Positions 8,127-16,400 of a stretch of 29,506 bases of DNA are shown in pieces; position 1 is the stretch's first letter, and the number at the start of each line of letters is the position of its first letter. The DNA is taken from contig CAZKWC010000036.1 of NCBI GenBank assembly GCA_964556425.1, forward strand, positions 1-29,506, written 5' to 3'. The notes under the pieces are model-generated. The model made no database searches. It was given only the letters and a program-made list of their open reading frames with translations, and was not told the DNA's origin. This DNA comes from JALQUL01 sp964556425 (GTDB lineage: Bacteria; Pseudomonadota; Gammaproteobacteria; Burkholderiales; Burkholderiaceae_C). The position numbers and the translations under genes are program-made.

Positions 8127-9818
8127 TTATGATTTAAATTTTCTGGGTTGGGCTAGTTGTTCACTGAGGTAAAACATTAAAAAAACAAAACCACATAAAA
8201 CCAAGGCATAGGTGCTACTTAAAGAACGTTGCCCTGATGCACTTAATGCAATCGCCTCTGTGCTAAGGGAGTTAATGCGGCCTGCACCTAAATAGACGGT
8301 GGGTAAATATTGTGCAACGCTCACCGCAAAACCGACCGCAAAACTTCGCACAATTGCACTTTTTAATAATGGCCACTTCACTCTTAAAACAAACCCCATA
8401 AAAGAGTGTCCTAAACTAGCCGTTACAATAGCCCAGCGTCTATCGAAGTGTTGATAGGCAGGACTTAAGCTAATGAGTACATAGGGCAGTGCCATTAAAC
8501 TATGACTTAAATAAACGGCAAAAAAATAGGATTTGATTTCTAGCCATAAACTGAGCTGATGCAGTCCAATGACCCACAACAAAGGCGGTAAAACCAGACT
8601 CATTAAAATAAACGGTCTTACTTTTTGGTCTAAAGCAGCGGGGGCTATTTCTAGCCAAACAATGCTTAGGATTAATGCGGTAAAAGCACTGCCAATAGCT
8701 AAATAAAAGGTGTCGAGGCTACTGTCCAAATTACCTGCCAATGATTGCCAAGCTAACCAACTTAACTCTTGTGGCCAAAGATTGGGAAAAGTCCAAACAC
8801 CAGAAAAACTAGCAATAAGTAAAATCAATAACAATAAAATATAAATTAATTGCAGGCTAAAAACGGCGAATCCTATTGAATGGAGTTTTTGCAGGCCACT
8901 CCACTTCAATAAATAAGAGGCAATGGCGGAGGGAGTAGGAGTTTTAGTTGCTACTACGGGGCCATTTAAAAGTAAATTGCGCCAACCAAGCGTTTGACTT
9001 AATAAATAAAAAAGACCTGCTACCAGCACTATTAAAAGACCAAGTATGAAGGCCAATACAATACCTTCTTGGTTTTTATGAAGGTCGGCGTCTTGTAATA
9101 AGCTCCAACTTTGAATGGCCAGAGTAGGAGGGTTGGTGGGGCCCATAATTAAAGCCATATCAACTACCGTTAAACTGTAGGCCCAGACGGCTAAAAATGG
9201 CCACAATAGTTTGGCGGCTAACTGCGGCACAATAATTTTCCAATAACTGGCCTTAGGGCTATAACCTAATGTTTGAGCTATTAAGAACTGTTGTCTTAGG
9301 CTTGCTTGAAAATCAGTTTGATGTAGCAAGGTCAAACCTGTCCAAATTAAAAACGGGGTTTCCTTCGCCGCTAAAATAAGAATCAAGCTAATGCCATAAG
9401 GGTCTTGGCTAGTGGTCCAATCGGGGGGATATTCAAAGCCGGTGGCCCAAGGAGAAACCAGTCTTATTAACCAGCCACTTGGCGCAATCAAATATAAAAA
9501 AGCAATCGCAAAAGCCGCATGTGGTAGGGCTAACATTTTAGGAATAATACGGCCTAGCTTTTTAAGATGATGGTGTTGAAAATAAAATCCAATCACCATA
9601 AAAGCCCATACCAGCGCAATAAAAAAACTAGCTATACCAGTGAATAGGCTAAGGTATAGGCTATGTTGATAGGCCCTATTGAAAAAAACACTTTGCCAAC
9701 TTTCTAACTCAAAAATCGATTGAATAAGAATTTTGAAAGTGGCAAAACTAGGTGCAAAAAATACAACTATTAAGCACAACAAAACACTTTTTTGCAAAAG
9801 GTTTTGTTTATGCACCAT
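8127..9818 (-). CDS. ynjC: ABC transporter permease, fused double-domain, YnjC-like
   Basis: Forms the membrane channel of the YnjBCD-type importer. The 563-residue protein holds two permease domains in tandem, each with several transmembrane helices and an EAA-type loop for contact with the ATPase: AQTLGYSPKASYWKIIVPQL (181-200) and the related ASLGHS...RVKWPLLKSA (467-488). Two-domain permeases of this layout also occur in ferric-iron and thiamine importers (FbpB, ThiP). The C-terminal AQYLPTVYLGAGR followed by TEAIALSASG strongly recalls E. coli YnjC. It is somewhat longer than E. coli YnjC, mainly through the linker between domains (about 280-315). The start overlaps the end of the binding-protein gene by 11 bp, pointing to coupled translation. 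Confidence 0.9.
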   Translation of the reverse strand: MVHKQNLLQKSVLLCLIVVFFAPSFATFKILIQSIFELESWQSVFFNRAYQHSLYLSLFTGIASFFIALVWAFMVIGFYFQHHHLKKLGRIIPKMLALPHAAFAIAFLYLIAPSGWLIRLVSPWATGFEYPPDWTTSQDPYGISLILILAAKETPFLIWTGLTLLHQTDFQASLRQQFLIAQTLGYSPKASYWKIIVPQLAAKLLWPFLAVWAYSLTVVDMALIMGPTNPPTLAIQSWSLLQDADLHKNQEGIVLAFILGLLIVLVAGLFYLLSQTLGWRNLLLNGPVVATKTPTPSAIASYLLKWSGLQKLHSIGFAVFSLQLIYILLLLILLIASFSGVWTFPNLWPQELSWLAWQSLAGNLDSSLDTFYLAIGSAFTALILSIVWLEIAPAALDQKVRPFILMSLVLPPLLWVIGLHQLSLWLEIKSYFFAVYLSHSLMALPYVLISLSPAYQHFDRRWAIVTASLGHSFMGFVLRVKWPLLKSAIVRSFAVGFAVSVAQYLPTVYLGAGRINSLSTEAIALSASGQRSLSSTYALVLCGFVFLMFYLSEQLAQPRKFKS

Positions 9819-11010
9819 AACGTTTGAGCCATTCTTTCTCTATGGCCTCGACCCAACTACCGTGTGGCTCAGATAAGGTAGGTGCATATTGCGCTAATTG
9901 GCCCGCTAAGGGTTTGGCAGCAAAAGCCGTTTTTTGACTAGCGCTCAGTTTGTCTAAGGCCAGTACAGTTGGGTCTCCCCATTGTTCAATATCGGCTTTA
10001 CGAGCTTGTGCTGCGGGAGATAATAAAAAGTTGGCTACTACTTGTGCTGCTTCTTTGGCCTTGGCATTAAATGGAATGGCTACAAAATGAGTGTTGCCAA
10101 TAGTGCCGTTTTTATGCTGATAGCTGTAAACACTATTACTTAAACGTTTAGCCGCAATTTCATTGGCCGCTTCGTTGGGGTTAAAAGTCATGGCCAATAA
10201 TAGTTCGCCATCTGCCATCATTTGTCTTAGTGCACCAGGGTTTTGTGGAAATTGCTGACCCTTGCGCCATAAGTGAGGATGCAACTGGTCTAAAAAAGCC
10301 CACACCGGGGCTCCAGTCGTTTGCAAGGCTTGGCTCGTCACTGGTTTATAAAATGCGCTACGGTCGGAGTTGAGCTCTAAAAAGAGCTGTTTAATAAAAG
10401 TCGTACCAGTAAAGTCGGGGAGTTTAGGATAAGTAATACGGCCTGGGTTTTTCTTGGCCAATTCTAATAATTGAGCCATGCTACTTGGATTTTGTGGCAG
10501 ACGTTTGCTGTCGGCCATAAAAGTTAATTGAGCCATACCCCAAGGTGACTCTAGTCCATCGGTGGGTTCAGCAAAATCAAGCAAGGTAGTGGGTTTACCT
10601 TTGGTATCAACAAGTGAAAAATGAGGCAAACTTTGAGCAAATGGCCCAAATAACAAACCTTCTTTTTTCATGGTTAAAAAGTTCTCGCCATTGATCCAAA
10701 CCAAATCAACGCTACCTTCTGTTAATTTACCGGCAGCTTTTTCATTACGAACACGCTTAATCATGTCGGCGGCGTCGGTAATTTTGACATGCTCTAGGTT
10801 AATGCCATGTGATTTTTTAAGTTCTTGCGCTGCCCATTGAATATAAGCATTAATTCTTTCGCTACCGGCCCAAGCATTAAAGTAAACAGTTTGACCCTTG
10901 GCTTTGGCTTCTATGTTGGGCCAATTGTTGCTTTGGGCCAAGCTGGGTAAGCTAGTAGAAGCCAATAATAAAGCTAAAGCTTGGCGACGTTGAATAAGAA
11001 TTTTTTGCAT
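9808..11010 (-). CDS. ynjB: ABC transporter solute-binding protein, YnjB-like
   Basis: Periplasmic receptor of the YnjBCD-type importer, 400 residues. An export signal covers about residues 1-25 and contains an Arg pair (R8-R9) before the hydrophobic core, so Tat export is possible though Sec is equally likely. The mature part matches E. coli YnjB in characteristic places: GQTVYFNAWAGSERINAY, TDAADMIKRV, GSVDLVWINGENF, ESPWGMAQLTFMAD and YPKLPDFTGTTFIKQL. This is the first gene of the six-gene operon. Its start lies 137 bp from the ftsY stop codon, so the operon promoter should be in 11011-11147, but I see no convincing -35/-10 pair there. The ligand is unknown; the fold group includes iron, sulfate, thiamine and polyamine binders. 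Confidence 0.9.
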   Translation of the reverse strand: MQKILIQRRQALALLLASTSLPSLAQSNNWPNIEAKAKGQTVYFNAWAGSERINAYIQWAAQELKKSHGINLEHVKITDAADMIKRVRNEKAAGKLTEGSVDLVWINGENFLTMKKEGLLFGPFAQSLPHFSLVDTKGKPTTLLDFAEPTDGLESPWGMAQLTFMADSKRLPQNPSSMAQLLELAKKNPGRITYPKLPDFTGTTFIKQLFLELNSDRSAFYKPVTSQALQTTGAPVWAFLDQLHPHLWRKGQQFPQNPGALRQMMADGELLLAMTFNPNEAANEIAAKRLSNSVYSYQHKNGTIGNTHFVAIPFNAKAKEAAQVVANFLLSPAAQARKADIEQWGDPTVLALDKLSASQKTAFAAKPLAGQLAQYAPTLSEPHGSWVEAIEKEWLKRYGA

Positions 11011-11147
11011 AAAAAGTAAAAAATATTAGTTCGTTAAATAGACGGATGGGGGCATAGCTAGATGTCCTTAAAACCTTAGTCGATTGAGGAGTTAAATTCT
11101 TACAAAAATATTTGCAAAATGAACATTTATGCTCTTTACTGTTGGCT

Positions 11148-12236
11148 TTAAGCTAACAAGGCTTGGGCAAACTCGGAGGCTTTAAAGGTTTGTAAATCTT
11201 CGAGTTGTTCGCCCACTCCAATAAAGTAGACCGGCACAGTTTGAGATTGAATTTGACCTCGCTCTTTGGACCAGAGGGCAATAGCAGCTAAAACTCCTCC
11301 TTTGGCAGTTCCATCTAGTTTGGTCACGATTAAGCCGGTTAAAGACAAGGCCGCATCAAATGCTTGAACTTGCATAAGGGCATTTTGCCCCGTATTACCA
11401 TCGATGACCAGTAAAATTTCGTGGGGGGCTTTTTCATCTGCTTTGGTAATTACCCGCTTAATTTTTTTAAGCTCCTCCATGAGGTGTAATTGTGTGGGCA
11501 GGCGACCAGCTGTATCGACTAGCACGACATCTTTGTTACGTGCTTTGCCGGCTACCACTGCATCATAACTAACGGCTGCAGGGTCAGCACCTGCTTGGCT
11601 AATAATTTCCACCGAAGACCTATCGGCCCAGACGCCTAGTTGTTCACGTGCCGCAGCACGGAAAGTGTCGGCTGCTGCCAATAATACCGTCTGCCCTGAT
11701 TGTGCTAAATATTGAGTTAACTTACCAATGGAGGTGGTTTTACCTGCCCCATTCACACCCGTTACCATAATAACGGTTGGGCTATTATCAGAAATAGTAA
11801 GCGATTGCTCTAGGGGTAATAAAAGTTCTGTGATGGCTTGAATTAAAAGTGCTTTTACCGCTGCTGGTTCGGTGGTTTTAGTCTCTTTTACCAAACGCTT
11901 GACTTCGGTTAATAAATATTGAGTTGCTTTAACTCCTGTGTCTGCCAATAATAGGGCAGTTTCAAGTTCTTCATAGAGATTATCGTCAATTTGAGTGCCG
12001 GTAAAAACAGTGCTAATACTTTTGGCTGTATTGCGTAGGCCTGTTTGCAGGCGACTTAACCAAGAGGCCCTAGAGGGAGGCGTGTTCTTTGCTAGTTCAA
12101 CTGAGTTGTTTGTTGGAGTAGGACTGTTGGCAATGACAGGCTGAACGGTACTTGGTGCGGCTGGTGCGGTCGGTGCAGTTGGTGTGGTAGTGGCACTACT
12201 ACCAAACGATAATTTCTTTTTTAAAAAGTTAAACAT
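11148..12236 (-). CDS. ftsY: Signal recognition particle receptor FtsY
   Basis: GTPase receptor that docks ribosome-SRP complexes at the inner membrane for co-translational insertion. In this 362-residue protein residues 1-55 form a short Pro/Ala/Thr-rich acidic-poor A region, residues about 60-145 the helical N domain, and the rest the GTPase G domain: P-loop GVNGAGKTT at 160-168, DTFRAAAREQL at 190-200, DTAGR at 241-245, and TKLDGTAKGG at 305-314. The catalytic core is complete. It starts at the ATG in 12234-12236 and is divergent from the TAXI gene. In many Burkholderiales ftsY neighbours an M16 peptidase and rsmD; here a TAXI protein and a GST-like protein stand between ftsY and rsmD. Confidence 0.97.
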   Translation of the reverse strand: MFNFLKKKLSFGSSATTTPTAPTAPAAPSTVQPVIANSPTPTNNSVELAKNTPPSRASWLSRLQTGLRNTAKSISTVFTGTQIDDNLYEELETALLLADTGVKATQYLLTEVKRLVKETKTTEPAAVKALLIQAITELLLPLEQSLTISDNSPTVIMVTGVNGAGKTTSIGKLTQYLAQSGQTVLLAAADTFRAAAREQLGVWADRSSVEIISQAGADPAAVSYDAVVAGKARNKDVVLVDTAGRLPTQLHLMEELKKIKRVITKADEKAPHEILLVIDGNTGQNALMQVQAFDAALSLTGLIVTKLDGTAKGGVLAAIALWSKERGQIQSQTVPVYFIGVGEQLEDLQTFKASEFAQALLA

Positions 12237-12444
12237 GTAGCTTTAGGTAAATAAGTTGGGAGACAATCCAAACAAAAGTGAGACAGAGAAAAATAGCCAA
12301 ATTAATGAGTTAAAAACTCCCTTAGCATTGATCTGTAGGTGTCAAATAGCCTGCAAAATCAAAACAAAAATCAGCATTTACCATCATAATGTAATTGAAT
12401 TATCTTTATATTTGAGGCCATACAACACAAATGCAAGACAAAGG

Positions 12445-12456
12445 TGTTGATCAACA
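12445..12456. promoter_or_regulatory. Perfect 12-bp palindrome upstream of the TAXI gene
   Basis: TGTTGATCAACA is a perfect inverted repeat ending 23 bp before the TAXI start codon, in the 243-bp divergent region between ftsY and the TAXI gene. It could be a transcription-factor site or chance. No other clear element is seen in this region. Confidence 0.3.
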
Positions 12457-12479
12457 AGCCTTAGTTTAGCAATATCTGC

Positions 12480-13862
12480 ATGAAAATCCATTTAAAAACT
12501 ACTTCACCCAAAAATGTCAAACTCTCACTGTTATCACTTCGAGAGTTAATTTTTTCAATTTGGCCCTTTATTGTCATTACCCTTGTGTTGCTAATAGCCG
12601 CCTATTGGGCTCTAGACCCCAATCCTCCTAAGCATGTAGTTTTAGCCACTGGGCCCGAACAAAGTGCCTACGATAATTTTGGTAAGCGCTATGCACAAGC
12701 CTTAGCGCAGCAGGGTATAAAAGTAGAGTTAAGAGTCAGTCAGGGCTCTTCAGAAAACTTGCAGTTATTACGTGATGGTAAGGTCGATTTGGGTTTTGTT
12801 CAGTCGGGTAGTGATGGCGTTGATGCCTATCAGACCCAGCAATCTGACGAAAGGGTAATGTCCTTGGGAAGCTTGTTTGTAGAACCTGTTTGGTTGTTTT
12901 ATAGAACCGATGCTGCAAAAAAAATATCAAAAGATGCTACTTTAAGCTCTCTTACACAACTCAAGGGTTTAAAAGTCAATGTGGGTACAGCAGGCAGTGG
13001 AGTGCCCAATTTAATGAATAAATTATTTGAGCTCAATCAAATGGAGCCCGATTCAATTCAAAAGTTTCAACTCGAGCAAACGCCCTCTACTATGGCATTT
13101 TTAGCAGGTGAACTTGATGTTTTAGTTTTTGCCTCTGCACCAGAATCGCAATTGGTGCAAATGTTGTTACTCACACCTGGTGTAAAGCTAATGAGTTTTG
13201 ATCAGTCAGAGGCTTATGCCAGAAGGCTGCCTTATTTAAGTCCTGTTCAACTGCCACATGGTATTTTAGATTTAGCAAAAAATTTGCCCGAGCAAGATGT
13301 GAGGCTTATTGCTTCGACCACCGCTTTAATAAGTAGTAGTTCAACTCATCCCGCATTAATTCAGTTGTTTTCTCAGGCTTCTCAGACCATTCATGGAGCG
13401 GCAGGTTGGTTTAATGAGGCAAGAGAATATCCCAATGCTAAGCGTAGTGAATTTACTATGAGTAAAGAGGCCTTGCGTAATTTGCAAGTAGGCGCTTCAT
13501 TTTTACAACGTTATTTACCGTTTTGGATGGCAAATTTAATTGAAAGAATGGGCTTGGCTTTGGGTGTAATTGCTGCCATTATGTTGCCTGCAAGCCGTAT
13601 TATTCCGCCTTTGTATATTTTTAGAATTCGCTCCCGCATTTTTAGATGGTATGGTCAATTAAGAACCTTGGAGTCGCAATTAGCATCAGCCGATATTAGC
13701 CCAGAAGTTATCTTAAAGAGGCTTAATGAGTTAGATGAAAAAGTCATGTCTTTAACGGTGCCTTTGTCTTATACCGATGAGTTGTATGCGCTTAGAAATA
13801 ATATTGGCTTGGTCAAATTGAAGCTTCTCGAGCGGTTAAAAAATCAAGCCAATTCGTTTTAG
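12480..13862 (+). CDS. TAXI-family TRAP solute-binding-like protein, membrane-anchored
   Basis: Resembles the substrate-binding subunit of TAXI-type TRAP transporters, but is built as a membrane protein of 460 residues. It has an N-terminal transmembrane helix at about 26-45, a periplasmic binding domain (HVVLATGPEQSAYDNFGKRYA at 52-72, DLGFVQSG, GLKVNVGTAGSG), then a second hydrophobic segment at about 353-381 and a C-terminal cytoplasmic tail of about 79 residues rich in heptad-like Leu. No TRAP membrane subunits (DctM or DctQM) are in the window, so it may serve a distant transporter or act as a sensor or tether. The start ATG at 12480 has no good Shine-Dalgarno but gives a sensible N-terminus. 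A GST-like gene follows 9 bp after it, suggesting co-transcription. Confidence 0.85.
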   Translation: MKIHLKTTSPKNVKLSLLSLRELIFSIWPFIVITLVLLIAAYWALDPNPPKHVVLATGPEQSAYDNFGKRYAQALAQQGIKVELRVSQGSSENLQLLRDGKVDLGFVQSGSDGVDAYQTQQSDERVMSLGSLFVEPVWLFYRTDAAKKISKDATLSSLTQLKGLKVNVGTAGSGVPNLMNKLFELNQMEPDSIQKFQLEQTPSTMAFLAGELDVLVFASAPESQLVQMLLLTPGVKLMSFDQSEAYARRLPYLSPVQLPHGILDLAKNLPEQDVRLIASTTALISSSSTHPALIQLFSQASQTIHGAAGWFNEAREYPNAKRSEFTMSKEALRNLQVGASFLQRYLPFWMANLIERMGLALGVIAAIMLPASRIIPPLYIFRIRSRIFRWYGQLRTLESQLASADISPEVILKRLNELDEKVMSLTVPLSYTDELYALRNNIGLVKLKLLERLKNQANSF

Positions 13863-13871
13863 GTAGATTAC

Positions 13872-14612
13872 ATGCAAAACTACACACTTTATTATTCACC
13901 CGATAGTGCCAATTTAATTATTCGTTTAGCACTTGAAGAAATGGCTTTACCTTATACCGATGTGTTGGTGAATAGGGCAAAAAAAGAACATCTAAAGCCT
14001 GAGTTTTTGAAGCTCAATCCGCAAGGCTTATTACCTATTTTAATTAGCCCTTATCAGGCTGAGCCACTATTTGAAACAGGTGCAATTTTATGGAATTTAG
14101 CTCAGCAGCATCAAGCTTTACGCCCCGTTTCATCCGACCAAAGTTCGACCTGTTTAAAATATCTTTTTTATATTTCTAACACGCTACACGCTGATTTGCG
14201 AGCTTTGTTTTATACCGAGCGTTATTTTGCTCAAGCAACAAACGATTTGATCGCTCATCTTAGAGAGGGTTTGAGTCAAAGAGTGAGGCAACATTTTGCT
14301 TTACTGAATCAAGAAATTGCCAATCGTGGTGGCCCATGGTTGTTAGGCGCAGAGTTAAGTATTTGTGATTTGTATTTGGCCGCTTGTGCAAGGTGGTCTA
14401 TGCTTTATCCTAGGCCAGATTCGTTTACTTGGGGGGCGATTTCTCGAGATGACTTTTTAACTTGGCCTTGTTTGTTAGCTTTGCTTGAGAAGTTAGAACA
14501 AAGAGCGGCCGTTAGAGTGGCATTGGTAAAAGAGGATATTATTCAAACCAATCAAAACGAGTTTTCTAATCCACAAATGCCCAGGCCAAAAAATGGTTCG
14601 GTATTAGGATAA
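13872..14612 (+). CDS. Glutathione S-transferase family protein
   Basis: Cytosolic GST-fold protein of 246 residues. The N-terminal thioredoxin-like domain shows LYYSPDSANLIIRLALEEM, the NPQGLLPIL segment with the cis-Pro, and ETGAIL, which corresponds to the glutathione gamma-glutamyl-binding E-S/T-x-A-I motif. The rest is the all-helical C-terminal domain with the N-capping WLLGAELSICDLYLAA motif. These features indicate a glutathione-binding fold but not a substrate. It lies 9 bp downstream of the TAXI-like gene, so the two are probably expressed together, an unusual pairing whose purpose is unclear. Housekeeping genes (rsmD onwards) follow after 102 bp in which I recognise no element. Confidence 0.85.
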   Translation: MQNYTLYYSPDSANLIIRLALEEMALPYTDVLVNRAKKEHLKPEFLKLNPQGLLPILISPYQAEPLFETGAILWNLAQQHQALRPVSSDQSSTCLKYLFYISNTLHADLRALFYTERYFAQATNDLIAHLREGLSQRVRQHFALLNQEIANRGGPWLLGAELSICDLYLAACARWSMLYPRPDSFTWGAISRDDFLTWPCLLALLEKLEQRAAVRVALVKEDIIQTNQNEFSNPQMPRPKNGSVLG

Positions 14613-14714
14613 AAAGCCGATAGATTGGCACTAATATTTTGTGATGCCATTAATTTGTGTCAAACTCTAGAATTCAATTAGTCTCTTCTTTACAAAATTT
14701 ATTTCTACCCATTT

Positions 14715-15389
14715 ATGCCAAGCCCAAAATTTAATTCATCAGCAAACTCCAATCCAAAAACAAAAGAACGAGATTTTGCTGCAACTACCTCAAAGAAAAA
14801 ATCACTTCCTAAAGTGTTAAAACATGAGGTCAGAATTATTGGTGGGCATTTAAAACGTACCAAATTACCGGTAGCCGATAAACCTGGTCTGCGCCCTTCA
14901 CCCGATCGCGTTCGTGAAACCTTGTTTAACTGGTTGGGTCAAGATTTAACCGGCTGGCGCTGCCTAGATGCTTTTGCAGGATCTGGTGCTTTGGGATTTG
15001 AGGCTGCCTCACGTGAGGCAACTTTGGTTCAAATGATTGAAATGGATCCAGTATTGGCAGGTTCATTAGAGAAAACCCGTCAACGACTTAATTTAGGTGC
15101 AGAGCAAGTACAGGTGCGCCGTGGTGATGGTGTTAGAGCCTTAGCTGATTGTGCCAAGGCTTCTTTAGATTTGATTTTTTTAGACCCACCTTTTGATACT
15201 GATTTAGGCGATAAAGCATTGCCCCTAGCGGTTAAAGCCATAAAAAACAATGCTTGGATTTATTTAGAATCTCCCACACCTGTGAGCCCAGAAACCTTAG
15301 ATAGTTTAGGTTTAAGCCTTTATAGACAGTTAAAAGCGGGTAAGGTTTTTGCACAGTTGTTGCAATTAAAATCGGCAGAAGTTCAATAA
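14715..15389 (+). CDS. rsmD: 16S rRNA (guanine(966)-N2)-methyltransferase RsmD
   Basis: Methylates G966 of 16S rRNA in the small subunit using S-adenosylmethionine. It is 224 residues, about 25 longer than E. coli RsmD because of a basic, low-complexity N-terminal extension (residues 1-36). The family core follows: RIIGGHLKRTKLPV (40-53), RPSPDRVRETLFNWL (60-74), SAM-binding LDAFAGSGALGFEA (84-97), acidic MIEMD (107-111), and catalytic DPPFD (157-161). No later ATG lies between the extension and the core, so the long form is kept; translation from a non-ATG codon inside the extension cannot be excluded. coaD follows, the usual order in Betaproteobacteria. Confidence 0.95.
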   Translation: MPSPKFNSSANSNPKTKERDFAATTSKKKSLPKVLKHEVRIIGGHLKRTKLPVADKPGLRPSPDRVRETLFNWLGQDLTGWRCLDAFAGSGALGFEAASREATLVQMIEMDPVLAGSLEKTRQRLNLGAEQVQVRRGDGVRALADCAKASLDLIFLDPPFDTDLGDKALPLAVKAIKNNAWIYLESPTPVSPETLDSLGLSLYRQLKAGKVFAQLLQLKSAEVQ

Positions 15390-15471
15390 CTCTAAATCGT
15401 TTTTAATGATTAACTCCTAAGCCACTCCTGCAACATTTTCCTTGCACTCTTATCATTTGAAAAGATACTTT

Positions 15472-15981
15472 ATGACAGGCCTACCCACCACTAAAAAAGT
15501 AACGGCAGTTTTTGCTGGAACCTTTGACCCTATCACTTTGGGCCACCAAGAAATGATTGAACGTGCGAGTCAATTATTCGATACGGTGGTGGTAGCGGTT
15601 GCTATGGCGCATCATAAAAAAACCATGTTTAATTTAGATGAGCGAGTTTTATTGGTGCAACAATGTTTTGCCTCCAATACTGCTATCAAGGTATTGCCTT
15701 TTGATGGCTTGTTAGTTGATTTTGCAAAAAAAGTGGGTGCAACTGCAATGGTAAGAGGAGTTCGGGGTAGTGTAGATTTTGATTACGAGAGCCAATTGGC
15801 CGGTATGAATCGTAATATGCGCCCTGAAATTGATACCGTGTTACTCATGCCACAACCTCAAACTCAAGCAATTTCAAGTACTTTGGTCAGAGAAATTGCA
15901 AAATTAGGTGGGCCTTTCCAGCAATTTGTAGCGCCACCTGTCGTTTTGGCCATGCAAAATAAACTCACTTTAGCTGGTTAA
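15472..15981 (+). CDS. coaD: Phosphopantetheine adenylyltransferase CoaD
   Basis: Penultimate step of coenzyme A synthesis: transfers AMP from ATP to 4'-phosphopantetheine. The 169-residue protein has the nucleotidyltransferase signature GTFDPITLGH (16-25, with the T-x-G-H motif), MVRGVRGSVDFDYE, and ISSTLVR at 134-140. I start it at the ATG in 15472-15474. The frame extends ten codons upstream to a TTG, but E. coli-type CoaD begins only a few residues before the GTFDP motif and the upstream stretch has no support. It lies 82 bp after rsmD. Confidence 0.96.
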   Translation: MTGLPTTKKVTAVFAGTFDPITLGHQEMIERASQLFDTVVVAVAMAHHKKTMFNLDERVLLVQQCFASNTAIKVLPFDGLLVDFAKKVGATAMVRGVRGSVDFDYESQLAGMNRNMRPEIDTVLLMPQPQTQAISSTLVREIAKLGGPFQQFVAPPVVLAMQNKLTLAG

Positions 15982-16061
15982 GAGTTTAAAAATCATTCAT
16001 TTTTATAGGGCTTTGGAGCGCATTTTTAAAAATAAAAGTCAAATCAACGATAATTAAGACT

Positions 16062-16328
16062 ATGGCTTTAATGATTACCGATGAATGCATCAATTGCGAT
16101 GTATGTGAACCTGAATGTCCCAATGATGCAATTTATATGGGGGAGCAGTTTTATGAAATTGCGCCTCATAAATGCACCGAATGTGTAGGGCATTTTGATG
16201 AACCTCAATGTGTTCAGATATGTCCTGTGTCGTGTATTCCGACACACCCCGATTTTATTGAAACACCCGAGCAACTGATGGCTAAATACCATTTGTTAAC
16301 TCAGGCGGCTAAGCAGCAGTCAGACTAA
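16062..16328 (+). CDS. fdx: YfhL-type 2[4Fe-4S] ferredoxin
   Basis: Small electron carrier of 88 residues with two four-cysteine clusters: CINCDVCEPECP (C-x2-C-x2-C-x3-CP) and CTECVGHFDEPQCVQICP (C-x2-C-x8-C-x3-CP). The eight-residue gap in the second cluster and the C-terminal helical tail identify the Allochromatium vinosum / YfhL type, known for very low and separated reduction potentials. Partners are not evident from the neighbourhood. The coaD-fdx order is conserved in Betaproteobacteria. Its stop codon lies in the left arm of a hairpin (16323-16353). Confidence 0.94.
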   Translation: MALMITDECINCDVCEPECPNDAIYMGEQFYEIAPHKCTECVGHFDEPQCVQICPVSCIPTHPDFIETPEQLMAKYHLLTQAAKQQSD

Positions 16329-16353
16329 AAACCTAAGCCCTTAGTTTTTAGTC
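16323..16353. terminator. Hairpin between convergent fdx and pth
   Basis: GACTAAAAA and CTAA (separated by one bulged C) pair with TTAG and TTTTTAGTC around a GCCC loop, about 13 bp of stem. It includes the fdx stop codon. There is no separate U-tract after the stem on either strand, so termination is likely but not textbook. It sits where both convergent transcripts should end. Confidence 0.5.
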
Positions 16354-16400
16354 CTCAGTTCAATTTCAATTAAAAATCTAAATCCCAAAACAAAGATTTT

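Noticed and set aside
11011..11147. ECF-type promoter (CGTCTA on the minus strand near 11039-11044) ahead of the ynjB-like gene
   Set aside because: Only the -10-like half is suggestive; no matching -35 element at a fixed spacing could be recognised.
12256..12450. A 64-codon open frame in the ftsY-TAXI spacer
   Set aside because: No ribosome site, no recognisable motif, biased composition, and it spans most of the likely promoter region.
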